Shown: positions 22,055-33,941 of the stretch, piece by piece | How positions within the stretch are numbered: position 1 is the stretch's first letter | How the letters are laid out: each line of letters begins with the position of its first letter | Source: Echinometra lucunter | Taxonomy: Eukaryota; Echinodermata; Echinoidea; Camarodonta; Echinometridae | NCBI GenBank assembly: GCA_029962745.1 | Contig: CM057157.1 | Location: 26,415,953-26,479,952, forward strand | DNA: 64,000 bases | Direction of reading: 5' to 3' | Translations under genes and position numbers: made by a program | Notes under the pieces: generated by a model | The model's input: the letters and a program-made list of their open reading frames with translations, nothing else | Told to the model about the DNA's origin: nothing | Databases searched by the model: none

Positions 22055-25000
22055 GCATATTTTTTTTTACACTGGAGTTCTGCCATATTTGCGAGAAAAT
22101 TCAGGAAAACCGGTGGTAAATGAGTCTAACTCGTCAGCGCACACAATATAAGCAAAAATGTACTGTACGTACGTATTATGCACACGAGGGAAGGCATATT
22201 GTGTGATGTCTGACTGCTTAGATATGGAGTAGGCTATTTAATAATGGGGAAAAAAAAGGATCATATATTGAGGGAAAGACAAAGAGATGCATAAGGAAAA
22301 TAGGTGATAGGATGAAGGGAAAACAAAGAAATACACAAGGAAAAGAGCAGGATAAGCAAAAATATTAAAAGATAACTAAAAACAATGATAAAGGAACGGA
22401 ATCAAAGAATGTAGGCCTGCATAAGGAAATAGGCTACAGTATAGAGAAGAGGAAAGGGAAAATATTGAAATAAGCAAGGAAAATAGAAAGTGAATAGAAG
22501 GTATGATCTGAGGGATATAAAACCAGTTAACAACACTTTTCAAATAAAATGTCCGAATTAACTTTACTTCATGCTGTAGCCTAACCATTACATTTTATAC
22601 CGTTTTATTTCATGTATACCAAATAATAATTGTTGTAACAATTCATTTCACATATTAACCCGAAATTTAGATAATTGAAAACAAAAAGAAAAATCGATGA
22701 TTGGTATACAAATAATGAATGTTTATGAGTGCAATGGACAGAATATTTCATGAGGTGAAAGATTCTGTCCATTGTACGAATGAAAAAAACATTCATTATT
22801 TGTTTTATATGACACCTAAAAATAGATCAAATCGCAATAAATCAATAGCGCTATACGCTAGCGCGCTGTTCACTGCAAACGCAAGCGTTTTACGTACGTA
22901 GTGTGCCGGGCTCTCGGCCAGCGTGCAATGGAGCAAATCGTATGGATCCAAAATTGCACGGTAAATGGAGCCACTTTTGCACGATTGATGACGTCATAGT
23001 GCAGTGGGACAAATGATGAATATCAAACAACCAATCAAATGACAGGGATCTATCTAGGTGTCGTATAATAAAGACTGATGAATTTAAACAAAACCGTATA
23101 AATAATGTGGTCCAATATATGACGTGTAGCAGTAACATTCTAAAATTATGATTCGTTTCGTACCAAAACAACATGCATATTGATAATATCATTTCTTAAA
23201 GTTCTCTATATATAAAATAATGAGTTTCTTAATGAATAATATTTTGTGTGATTGTGCCTGTATGTATGTAAATGTGAAGAAAAAAATATGGCGATAATAA
23301 CAAATCAGAACGAATGCAAATACAACTCTACTAACCATGAACAAAATAATGTTGCAAGAGAGAACTTTCGTTTCAAAATGAATGAAAATCTATGGCAAGC
23401 TGTAACTGAACCCAGGTAGCCAAAAAGGAAGACGCAACGGGAGCGATCGCCCCCATCCAAATACGCAAATAAAGAGGGGGGGGGGGTAAGAATGTGAGCA
23501 AGAAAAGAAAAAAGTAAAATAAGGTAAGAAAAGTGAAAGAAAAAAAAAAAAACGAAGACAAAAGCTCTGCATTTCTCCCACCTGGCAGGCGCACTTAATC
23601 ATCACTATACCGCCCCCTCATTTCTACTAAAATTATAACTGAGAGTAATAATCACTGATACATTTTTAAACACATTTTCTTCCACAGATGGCTAACACCC
23701 GTGGAATTTTCCACAGGTACTGCTGCTATTGTATTCAAAGATTTATAGCTCTAGTGGAGAAAACAATGAATGTTTGATTTGTCATGTTCTGATTAATGGT
23801 CCAGTGTTCTAATCACATGTTCTGATTAAAATAAAGAATGTTTTATCTGTCACGTTCTGGTTAATAGGCCTACAATGTATACGATGCGACTGAGACTGCA
23901 ATTTCTAATGAACAGGTCACCTGGTTTAATATACCGCTTTGTTTAACCCATGATGAAGTCTTTTTATGTACCTTGCCACTATCTGTAAATTGACCATTTT
24001 AAACATATATATATATATATTTTAAATGTTGTAAGTATGCCAAACATGTTAACATGAATTATCCAGGTTTGGCTGCTTTTCCTGTGAAATGACTATGTAC
24101 ATGTTTATTCCAAATAAAACCATTTTGATTGATTGATTGATTGATTGATGATATAATCGCATACTGCCACTATATTGCCACTATCTGTAAATTGACCATT
24201 TTAAACATATATATTTTTTTTAATGTTGTAAGTATGCCAAACATGTTAACGTGAATTATCCAGGTTTAGCTGCTTTTCATGTGAAACTATACATGTTTAT
24301 TCCAAATAAAACCATTTTTGATTGATTGACTGATTGATGATATAATCGCATACTGTTAGGATGTTTCTGTGAACCAAAAAGTTGAAATATTCTATAACAA
24401 TTAGTGGTCAGCTTTTTAAACCTGTAATTCATACATGTCCTGTGATGACAACTGAAAATGCATTTCTTGCACATAATAGGCCTATACCTGTTTCCTAGAT
24501 CATAGCTCAAATTTGTGTGACTCCTTGAAAGGGGGGGGGGGGGGGGGATATTGTTGCTGTCTCTGTACATTGTGTGAAACAGATTAAGTTGAGTGTCAGA
24601 GTGTCATTCATCTTTCTGTGACTTTCCTTCCCCTTCTCTCCTGTTCTCTTTCTATCATACTTTTAATTCTCTTTCTATTTTCCTTGTTTATTTCAATCTT
24701 TCCTCTTTCATCTTGGTTTTTTCCCTTTGATTTCTCATTTGCTGTTTTTCCAGTTATCTTCGTTGTTTTCCCTTTACCCTGCTCTTTTGCTTATGTATTT
24801 CTTTGTTTTCCCTTCAATCTTTCACCTCTATTCTTTGATTTCCTTAATCTCTCCACTGCAGTAGCTAGTTTGTTTTTCTTTCAAGGCCGCTCTCCCATTC
24901 TCCTTTCCTTAATTACGTTTTCCTTTGTTTTCCCTTCAATCTCACCCCTGCTCTTTTCCTTATTAATCTGTTTTCCCTTCAATCTATCACCTCTTAAATT

Positions 25001-25452
25001 CCTTATTTTCTTGATTCGCTTGTTGTGTAAATACTCGCTGCAGTATTCTTTCACATCTATTCTTTGTTTTCCTTAATCTCTCCCCTGCAGTAGCTAGTTT
25101 GTTTTTCTTTCAAGGCCGCTCTCCCATTCTCCTTTCCTTAATTACATTTTTCCTTTGTTTTCCCCTCAATCTCACCCCTGCTCTTTTCCTTATTTATCTG
25201 TTTTCCCTTCAATCTGTCACCTCTTAAATTCCTTATTTTCTTGATTCGCTTGTTGTGTAAATACTCGCTGCAGTATTTCCATTCCCTTTTGTACGCTCGT
25301 ACCGTGCACAAAGTCACGTTTGCTGTTCGACGTTCGAGTTCAGTGTTCGCTGTACATGTGCGCTGATGAGTTAGACTCATTTACCAACGGTTTTCTTGAA
25401 TTTTATCGCAAATATGGCAGAACTCTAATGTAAAAAAAAAATAATAATATGC
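22055..25452. mobile_element. 3.4-kb TIR element without visible transposase
   Basis: The left terminal repeat runs from GCATAT at 22055 through TTCTGCCATATTTGCGA to GAGTCTAACTCGTCAGCGCA. The right one is its reverse complement, ending ATATGC at 25452, with about 95 matched bases. Subterminal regions are arrays of degenerate purine-rich (22260-22500) and complementary pyrimidine-rich (24600-25230) units with AAGGGAAAACAAAG words. The interior holds a direct repeat of about 210 bp (23960-24170 and 24175-24370), (GATT)n at about 24127-24149 and an AT run at about 24006-24020. No transposase is recognisable. Partial inverted copies lie at 57.2-61.4 kb. Confidence 0.8.
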
Positions 25453-25945
25453 GGCCGTGAGCGACGCCTCAGTCCACTATTTCACAAACGCCCTCCTCCA
25501 ACACTTCCCTCACAAATCTTTAGCTCCCCGTGTATTCTAAACCATTGTAAACTGATCAACTGATCCCAATGAATTCCGCGTAGGCATGTAGGCCTACAGC
25601 AACTACTCCCCCCCCCCCCCCCCCCCCCCTCTCTCTCTCTCTCTCTGTCTCTCGATGTCTTTCTCTATTATCTTTGTTTCCCCTCTTTCTCTTAATTTTA
25701 TCCTCTCTCACCTACATACCCTCTCTCTCGCACCCCCCCCCCACACACACAATCTTTCAACGATTACATACACATACCGCACTGAAGAAGGAAAATAGTC
25801 GAGGTAAACATTGATGGAGTAGGGACAAACATGTGCTTTATTAATGCAGACTTTATAGTTTATCAGTGTTTGCAAGATAAAATGCAAGAGGTAAATCATA
25901 GGACTCAGTAAAAGGAAAATGACCAGACGTGTCCAATTATGATAT
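25453..25945. other. No gene seen; poly-C and CT tracts
   Basis: Poly-C at about 25608-25629 followed by (CT)n and a CT-rich stretch to about 25745. Nothing coding is recognised. Confidence 0.5.
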
Positions 25946-25947
25946 TA

Positions 25948-26153
25948 CAATAATCATTTGTTTTCTCAAATAACAGAAGTACCGATTTACTTAACTCATC
26001 GAATACTTTGCTTATTAAACAGTATGTAGTAACCTGATCTGTGACAAATACAATAATCATTTGTTTTCTCAAATAACAGAAGTACCGATTTACTTAACTC
26101 ATCGAATACTTTGCTTATTAAACAGTATGTAGTAACCTGATCTGGTACAAAAT
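25948..26153. repeat. Tandem duplication of a 103-bp unit
   Basis: The unit CAATAATCATTTGTTTTCTC through CAGTATGTAGTAACCTGATC occurs at about 25948 and 26051 with essentially no differences, so it is a recent duplication or an assembly duplicate. Confidence 0.92.
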
Positions 26154-27762
26154 TGAATAAAATTATAGGTTCACATACGTTCATGCCTCTGCCTCTGTCT
26201 CTCTTCCAAACTTACTGCAAACCATTTTAGTGAAATGGTTATCATGTGCTTGGCTTCTTTCTTGCACAGTTCATAAGTTCTTGAAGAATGCGAAAGGAGT
26301 CGGCACTAAAACTTATCTCATAATTTCATGGAATTCTGACGTATTATTAATGACAGGTTATTTATGGCATGGCAAATCACCAAAATCTAACTTCGAGTAC
26401 GATAATTTTCTTAAAGTACTTATCAATGATTACATCCGCATTAATAATTATGCAGCTGTTGATATTCTTTCATTCATTTTTACTCAGTCATTCAAACTAT
26501 TAAAAATGAGATTTCAGAAGTACATGTGTGCCAATGCTCAGTTATGACTGAAAACCCTATCATAGTAAAACAAAAACAACACTATGAGATACAGCATTGG
26601 GATATGCACTCCCAAAAGAAATAAGGAAGTATTCATAGATGCATAACTTTAAGAGGAAAGGAAAATGACAGTCAGAAATGTTTTCTTTTAATTGTTCTTA
26701 TGACCTTTATAGCACAACAGGAGCTCTTGCTGCGCATGTAGACTAGTTTTGATAACTTCTGCGCATTACGTATATTTCTCACATTACTGACTGATAGCAA
26801 TTGTATTGGTATTTTTAATATGCCACGGAGTAACCAACAATCAGTGCCAATTAATATAACTGTCGCACGAAAGCAATAACCAAGTAGAAGTTATTACAAT
26901 AACAACAATAATAATCATGATTAAGAATGGTAGTAAAGATGATGATAATTATAGGCCTAATAATAATAGTAGTAATAATGATGATTGTGATGGTGAGATG
27001 AAGAGGATAACAAATAATAATGACAAGAGGAAGAAGAGGAAAAAGAAAAAGAAGAAGAAAAAGAAAAAGAAGAAGAAAAATAAAAGAAGAAGAAGAAGAA
27101 GAAGAGAAGAATGCAATAATAATTTCCAGGGTCCATTAATCCTGGTTTACTCTCCAAAAATATGTATACCTAAATCGTTTTAATTACTGTAAAAACATTA
27201 TAATAGTCTTGCGTTATGACGAGTATGTGAACATGATTAGGTCTGCCAACTTGACCGAAGGACCACGAGACCGCATGTACAAACCTAACCGAATTCGAAG
27301 ATTTAATCCGCCCCCGATTTGTTTTCATTTCTATGCATGCCTCCATGTAAATTTACGTCATAATTTGTTCCCAACCCTCCCCAATGGAAAAAGTTCCGTT
27401 TCACCTGCTACATTACATGTGTGAATATTCAAACATTTATTTTTTGATATATCATAACTTTGTTGATTATCAACCCTAAAACTCTGTCGAAAATTAGCAA
27501 GACGATATGGTAACTCATTTTCCCCGACATTTTTATATCATGTCAAAATTACATCGAAATCAACCGGAGGGATGGAATGGGGAAAGCTTCAACCAAAGCT
27601 TCAAACCCCAAACAAAAATAATACAAAGCGCATCAAACAAAAGTGAACACATGGAATCAATTTTAAATGACAATTTAACAGAATTCACACTAATTCCATA
27701 CAAAACTATTCGATAAAACTCTCATTTCAATTATTATCAGCTCTTTTCACATGTTTCAAGCT
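26154..27762. other. No gene seen; trinucleotide-rich tract at about 26900-27112
   Basis: AT-rich DNA with a run of AAT/GAT and then AAG/AGA triplets, which produces Lys/Arg- and Ser/Phe-rich frames. The 105-codon frame at 26230-26547 has no recognisable domain. Confidence 0.5.
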
Positions 27763-27767
27763 CAGGG

Positions 27768-27934
27768 GCCCGTATTCTGATAGCGGTAAAATTTAACCCC
27801 AGACTAAAGTTAACCCTGGGTTAACTAATCTACACTTAAACCCCACTCTGGTTTAAAATGACAAGTTAGACTAGGGTTATTTCCACACTTATCCCAGGGT
27901 TAAGTTAAACCTGGCTATCAGAAATAATACGGGC
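27768..27934. mobile_element. 167-bp MITE with 5-bp target duplication CAGGG
   Basis: The ends are GCCCGTATTCTGATAGC and GCTATCAGAAATAATACGGGC, flanked by CAGGG on both sides (27763-27767 and 27935-27939). The interior is rich in inverted TTAACCCTGG and CCAGGGTTAA words. Its size, hairpin design and flanking duplication fit a miniature inverted-repeat transposable element. Similar termini are common in marine invertebrate DNA (recollection). Confidence 0.85.
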
Positions 27935-27939
27935 CAGGG

Positions 27940-28470
27940 AGATCGCAATCGATCAGAGCCGCGTATAGAGTGCGATTTTCGATTTCCCGGTCTCGCAGAA
28001 TTTCGGCCAACTGGGCTTAAACCAATATAATGATAGTTAGATTTCTTAAGGTATGATACTATTACTTCTATTTTGTTATATTTTTCCAGAAGTGAGCCTG
28101 ATCACGAACTACAGGTACAGTAACCCATGAACCTACCAGAGATGGACTGTTAACGCGAGCCTTCCTTTGATGCAATGATGGTCACCGCCTGAATGATTAT
28201 GTGCATCTTATTAAGAACATTCAGATGTTTGGACAATAGCGATTGCCGGAGCATGTCTGAGCATTGACAAAGAAACAGTTTTCCAAGCCTTGATTTTGTT
28301 TTGCCGATGTCCTCATTCAAAATACGCCTTTCAATCAAAACGCTGCTGATAAGGAGCAGCAGAAATGAGAATCGATATTTGTGATATAAAGTTTGTCATT
28401 ACTGATTCGCTCACTTTCGCTCACACATATGATCTGGTTTAACAATGAGAAAAACATGATCTTTATAAGC
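27940..28470. other. No gene seen
   Basis: No coding frame, RNA gene or repeat partner recognised. Confidence 0.45.
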
Positions 28471-28474
28471 CACG

Positions 28475-29111
28475 CGTGGCGGCACCAAGGGGGGGGGGGG
28501 CATGGAGGCATTTGCCCCCCCCCCCAGAAGTTTTGCCCCCCAGTTGCTCCCCAGAAATTTTGAGGACTGGAAATAAAAATCATACTGTAATTTGTAAATA
28601 AGTAGATGTTGTAATAAGCATCATATTCAAGCTGTGAAGTGCTGTAAAATATAATTTTCCGCTCTTCAAAACTTCGATTGAAAACCAAAAAAGTGGTTAT
28701 TTTTGGCTCGCTCACTTTGCTCGCTTGTCATATTTTAAAATTTCTTTTCTTAAATGCGATTAAAAACAAGAAAAGTAGCCATTTTTGGCTCGCTCGCTTC
28801 GCTCGCTCGTCATATTTCAGAATATTTATTCGAAAATGCAATTAAAAACCAAAAAAGCGGTTATTTTTTGTTCGCTTGCCTCGCTCGCTCGCAAAATTGA
28901 AATGTGTGTAAAACAAATAGTCCAAAATTTCAATTATCCCCCCCCCCTACTTCCTCAAAGTAGATTTACGCCGGCGACTAAAACTCGCGCTTCACGCTCG
29001 ATTTTTCCATACACGCAAAAAAAAAATTGACTGCCCCTGCCCCCCAACATTTTCTTTTGCCCTCCATTTGCCCCCCCCCCCTCACTTTAACAATCCTGGT
29101 GCCGCCACTGA
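28475..29111. mobile_element. TIR element with GTGGCGGCACC ends and poly-G/poly-C
   Basis: The left end GTGGCGGCACCAAGG runs into poly-G. The right end CCTGGTGCCGCCAC follows poly-C, giving inverted ends. AAGCC flanks both sides within a few bases and may be the target duplication. Inside are three diverged copies of a unit with GCGATTAAAAACCAG and GGCTCGCTCGCTTCGCTC (about 28670, 28752 and 28836). No coding capacity. Confidence 0.75.
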
Positions 29112-29488
29112 AGCCTCGTGTCGTATAAATCTGGAATATTAGGAGAAAAACTGGTAAATCGGGATTATAAATCACAAACAATCAATCACAATGTAACGGC
29201 TATCTTGTAATATCCTTATATTTTTCCAAATAAAATACAAGGAGCTGTAATTCCCAACTGCAAACAACAATTGCACAGTGATTTCCCCATGATGTAAGCA
29301 ATTTGTTATCTTCTGCGCATATAGTTTATACAATATTATATCAAATCCCAGTCTTGCTTCTTTCAGCTCCTGCATATATTGGCGGTGGCCATCATCATGA
29401 TCATAATTATGATCAAAGTGAAGAAATCTGTGCAAGAATGTTTTTGAGATGGCATTGACAATCACATGTCATAAATTTATCAACTAAA
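29112..29488. other. No gene seen
   Basis: AT-rich sequence; the 97-codon minus-strand frame at 29172-29465 has no recognisable domain. Confidence 0.45.
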
Positions 29489-30380
29489 GGTACGGTCACA
29501 AATGTTCGTACGAACGATGCGTTCCTTTCATTTCCTTTCTGTTTTATTCTGTTCTTTTCGAGTTTTTTTTACTTTTCTTCTTTCCTTTCCTTCCTCTTTT
29601 TTTTTTCTCCTTCACTTGGAACTCCCTTTTCAGCCACAAAACAGGGGGCGGGAGGGTATTCCTGCCCTACATTTTTTGAATACGTCTATGTCTTACACCG
29701 CCGCCTCTCGGTCACTTCCGAAGTCCACCATTTCTTGATGAAGACGCCGTTGCTTTTAATATATTCATCTTCTTCTTTTCCTTTCTTCACCTTTCTCCCT
29801 TCCCTTTAATAGCTTCCCTTATGGTCCCATATTTTTTTCGACAGGAGATGCTTCCACTTCGAACACCGGAATAAATTAAGGATTTGAACTTCGTGCGTTT
29901 GACTTCATACCCCCTAAAACTCAACAATTGCACAAAATTGTGTACGTACGCCATTACCTTACGAACACCTTACGAACACCAGGAGTCGTTCGTAAAAACG
30001 CCGTAAGAATCTCTGTTCGTAAGGCGTTCTTGCGGACGCCTTAAGGGCTCTTTATGAATAACTTAAGGCGTTCTTAAGACCATCGTATGAATTGGAGGCT
30101 TCTAAAATTGTCTTTCAACCCCACAAAATCTACAAAAATCTTGCTGGTTCTTACGATGTTCTCACGACGTTCGTACGGCTGCCTTACGAAGAGGGGTTTT
30201 TGAAGGATTTGGAAAAAATCTTGGACAAGACCATCGACCACGCTGCGAACTTGCGAACGGTCTACGAACGGTCTACGAAAGCTGGTTTCGTACGGCCTTC
30301 TTAAGAAGATCTTACGAAATGGTCTAAAAATCGTTCTTACGGCGTTCGTAGCAGTTCGTAAAGGCATTTGTGACAAAGCC
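29489..30380. mobile_element. TIR element with TTCGTAAG arrays
   Basis: The ends are GGTACGGTCACAAATG on the left and CATTTGTGACAAAGCC on the right. From about 29940 to 30370 the right half is a dense array of CTTACGAAC, GTTCGTAAGG and TACGGCGTTCGTA words in both orientations. The left half is a pyrimidine-rich tract (29510-29620) and non-repetitive DNA. No target duplication is certain. No transposase frame. Confidence 0.7.
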
Positions 30381-30616
30381 TTAACCCGTTGAATGTCCAT
30401 CTCTCGTAAGTCCATGAGTAACCCGACAGTCACTGTGATCGGATCTTTTGAAGAAATCGAATATCATGAGAATATTGAAAATTTAACGAACAAGACGTAC
30501 CGTACTCTCATAGTGTCCAATGGACCTAAATTGATCTCCCTCTTTTCAATAACAACGGTATTATCATCATGCCGGGTCATCATGGCTACACTGATTTGGT
30601 TCGTTGCCCTTTATTC

Positions 30617-30867
30617 TTACAACGGACGAATCTTCATCTCAGTTTTCTTCAGAGAATAATAATAGCCGTGCCAGTCATACCAATACACACCCTTGCTATT
30701 TTGGTCATTTTCCCCGTACAGATATAAGCCATTGAGGTTACTATGGCGACAATTTACGTACCACCATGCTCCAGTGTAAGTAACAGCGCAGTTATTAATA
30801 GAACTGTCGTTATCACGGTCCTTGGTAGAGAACGGGTGCCCAGAGTGGTAGTACATCAGGCTATCAC
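30617..30867 (-). CDS. Fibrinogen-related protein, terminal exon (C-terminal half of the fibrinogen domain)
   Basis: The exon starts right after a TATCTAG acceptor (AG at 30869-30868) and ends in TAA at 30617-30619; an AATAAA follows immediately (30615-30610). Its first two bases complete a Gly codon begun by the exon at 48881-49142. The 82 residues that follow hold the calcium-site motif DRDND (residues 16-20) and WWYVNCRHSNLNG (34-46), which fits the fibrinogen C-terminal signature W-W-aromatic-x2-C-x2-S-x2-N-G with its Cys pair (25 and 39). The close is TEMKIRPL, typical of the family. Such proteins are usually secreted lectin-like recognition molecules (ficolin, tenascin, FREP types); which one cannot be told because the N-terminus is missing. 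The reading frame is intact. Confidence 0.93.
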
Positions 30868-31073
30868 CTAGATATTTGTATAAAAAAAGCACAGGTGTCT
30901 AATTTCTGGTCCAGCTGAAAAGTAATGCACTGAAAAAGGCAATTAAGGCTGGGGATATTGTTGCCTGATGGAAGGCTTGCCCCCTATACCTATCCCAGCC
31001 GGGTGAGAACGACATTGATTTCTAAATACATTTTAGACCCGTAAGCTTCTCCCACAAACGACTATGTAATACT

Positions 31074-33578
31074 ACAGTCACAACGCCAGACCGAACCCAA
31101 ACCGACCTCCAAATACAAATTCTGTGCCATTCAGTCTGATATCTGCATGGATAGGTCTGTTATCATTCGGTCTGATATCGAGATTGTAGGTCTTTTATCA
31201 GTTTAGTGTCGGGCCACAGAATTTGTCGGGGCGAGATCTTTCAAGCGTGTTCGAAAGATCTCATCCCGACCGTTTTGGGGGACCTGTCGGGGACGAGTCG
31301 GGGAGAGTTCAAGAAGAGCGGGAAGCATTCGGACTGGGTTCGAACTCGGGTCGGAATTAAAAATCAGGAAGTGGTCGGTTTCATTACCAAGTTAAGTCAA
31401 GTGTGGTCGACCGAACTAACCGCGAATCCTTGTCGATAGAGTACTGAATACATTTTTTTTTTTACCAGACACAAAACCGAACAAAGCTGAACTCAACCCG
31501 AACAAGGGCTGTATTGACACCGACAAAAAATAGTCAGTTGTCAACCGGTACTAACCTTGAAAAGCAATTTTATGATGATTCTTGTTAAGATATATTTTTG
31601 GAAAGGTATTATAGATTATATACTGTGTTCTTTATTACAACTCAAAACTTGTATTGGTACATAAATAACGTAAAACATACTTGTACAAACATGACAAAAT
31701 AAATGACCAACATCATTACAATACAATGTACATACAAAATATTACTATGAATAGGAAAGAAAAGAAAACAATAGAAAAGTAAAAGAAGCAGAAGAATAGA
31801 AGTAAAAGAAGAAGACTAATGAGAAAAAGAGAAGAACAAGATGGAGGAAAATGGGGAAGGAAGAAAGGAAAAGTGAGAAGAAAGCAGGCAAGGATTAAAA
31901 ATGAAGAGAGAATAGAGAAGAGAAAGCACTCTGACAACCATAGGTGCATTATGTATATAAAAAAAGAGAAATTGTCACAACCTTTTAAATACATACCCAG
32001 TAGACCAAAACAAATGGGAGGTTTTCCAAATCTTACAGGAAATAAGGGGTAATAAAGGTAAAACAGAAAAATCAAAAAGGGAGAGAACCAAAGCAAGAAA
32101 AAGGAAAGAAAAAAAAAATGAGACAAAGGACAAGAAGCAAAAAGAGGCAAAAAGAAAAAAGATAAAATATTAGAAAAGGAAGGAGGAAGAGAAGAAAAAA
32201 AAAAGAATAAACACACACAAAAGATAAAGATAGAAGTAAAATAAAACAGTGAGTGTTGTTTACAAATTTTAAAATGGACAGAAGTTGATTTCACTTACCT
32301 TTTTATGGTGGGGGCGGGGGTAATTATGAAAAAGAAATATGCAAAAGTATTTGTGGTGCATTACTGTTGGAAATTCGTAGGAAGTTTATAAACATGATGT
32401 TGCAGATGATTTTCGAGAAGAAAAAAAAAACACAGGAAAAATATTTAATAAAAATTATGTTAATCAGACACACGGAATTGGTTATTGCTAAACAAAAGCA
32501 TAAGGAAAACATCCATTATAGAAAATGGTCCCCTGTTGAGAAAGTATTTTAATTGTCTATAATTCTAATATTGAATAATCCAAACCACCATAAGATTGTA
32601 TTTAGCTTTTTGCATCAGGTTCGCTTGTCTGGTATTTTTTGTGATTGCCACATTGATTCATGTTTGATTATTGTTCCTTTAATATTACACAATTATTTGA
32701 TTCTTGTATGATTTATTGTTCTTGTAATGTTACAACATATATGAAAATCAATAAAAATTTGGAAAAGAAAAAAAAAATTATGTTTATTCGTTCTGATTCT
32801 AGTTTTTTTTACATGCACATGCATAGTAAGATCAGAGAGCTTGAAGGGATGAAAATTAAATTTACAGGAAGCGGCGGGGGGGGGGGGGGGGAGGGGGGAG
32901 GAGGGGTCACACCCAAATTGAATTTGGCCCCCAAACATATAGAAATTGCAAAAAAAAGTTAGTATCTAACATCACAAATTGCTCATTTCGTAGTCTTGCA
33001 AAACCGTGAAAACTCAAGAACTTCGGGGCTGGGGCCGGAGGCGCCTGAACCCCGTTAGGGGCCCTACAGCCCCTGAACTCTGTTTGCTTGCGTGTCAGCC
33101 CCCCCCCCCCCCCTCCCCCTACTCAAAGAACGTTCTGCGGTCTCTTCTCCATAGGTACCTAACGTGTGAAGATAGAATGGGTTGGGGCAGAGTAGATTCA
33201 AGTTTTAAAAGTCATAATTCCCCCTCCCTCCCCCTTCAAAATGGTTGAAAAGGTGACTTTATGCTCATTTTCTAAATTTGGAAACAAAGTTGACTTAGCA
33301 CCATATATAAAATTATCTTTCCAATAAGGTATGTTTCCAAAAATCATCACAAAGTTGCATTTTTACCCACTCTTTGACTGGTTGACAACGGAATATTTGC
33401 CCATATAAATTTTCACATTCAGAATGATAAATTAAACCCAAAAAAATGCAGATAGGATGTTATCGGATCGGGTTCCAGGAGGAATCGGGGTTGTCGGTGG
33501 GGCATGCAACAGTGCCCAACCATACCAATTAAAAAAAAATATGAGTCGGTTTGAGGTCGGTTTGGCCGGTGTGACTGC
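31074..33578. mobile_element. 2.5-kb TIR element, ends AGTCAC...CCGACCTC
   Basis: The left end reads CAGTCACAACGCCAGACCG then AACCCAAACCGACCTC. The right end is its approximate reverse complement, GAGGTCGGTTTGGCCGGTG then TGACTGCAC. Internal words such as CCGAACTAACCG and GGTCGGTTT recur near both ends. A perfect hairpin GAGATCTTTC/GAAAGATCTC sits at about 31233-31262. The start of the tandem duplication (31391) lies inside this element, so the second copy (37355 onward) has only the right part, ending near 39298. The middle includes a purine-rich tract (31750-32220). Confidence 0.7.
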
Positions 33579-33941
33579 ACCATGACCTTTGTGTTGATGT
33601 TATTATGCTTATTTGTGAACTATAATATTTCGTTTGTACTATAAATTATTTTCTATAGTGGGGGTATAAAAAGTTTACAATCCAGGCGTATTTCACTTAT
33701 TATCAATCCATTTCAAGTTTCATTCAGGTAAAGAGCATAATTTGTTATTCAAATTCCAGGAAGTGCAGTTAAATATTAGGATCGCATAGAAGATCCCTGA
33801 AATTTAACTACAAACTGTGAACCTTTGCAGTGTCTGCAGTGATGTTCCCTTACAGTTACTGAGTTAGCGCATCTGCTTTCATATACCTTTATGTCAGCAT
33901 CGTTTGCATCGCTTCTACCTGGCTGCGACATTTCTTTTTAT

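Noticed and set aside
24618..25076. 152-codon Phe/Ser/Leu frame resembling a membrane protein
   Set aside because: It is a pyrimidine-rich subterminal array of the 22055-25452 element. Hydrophobicity follows from T-rich codons, and the inverted copy at 57.4 kb does not keep the frame.
31716..32294. 192-codon minus-strand frame rich in Phe, Leu and Ser, and its relatives at 37578-38347
   Set aside because: It is the complement of a purine-rich tract; composition, not selection, explains the absence of stops. The duplicated copy has indels that change the frame.
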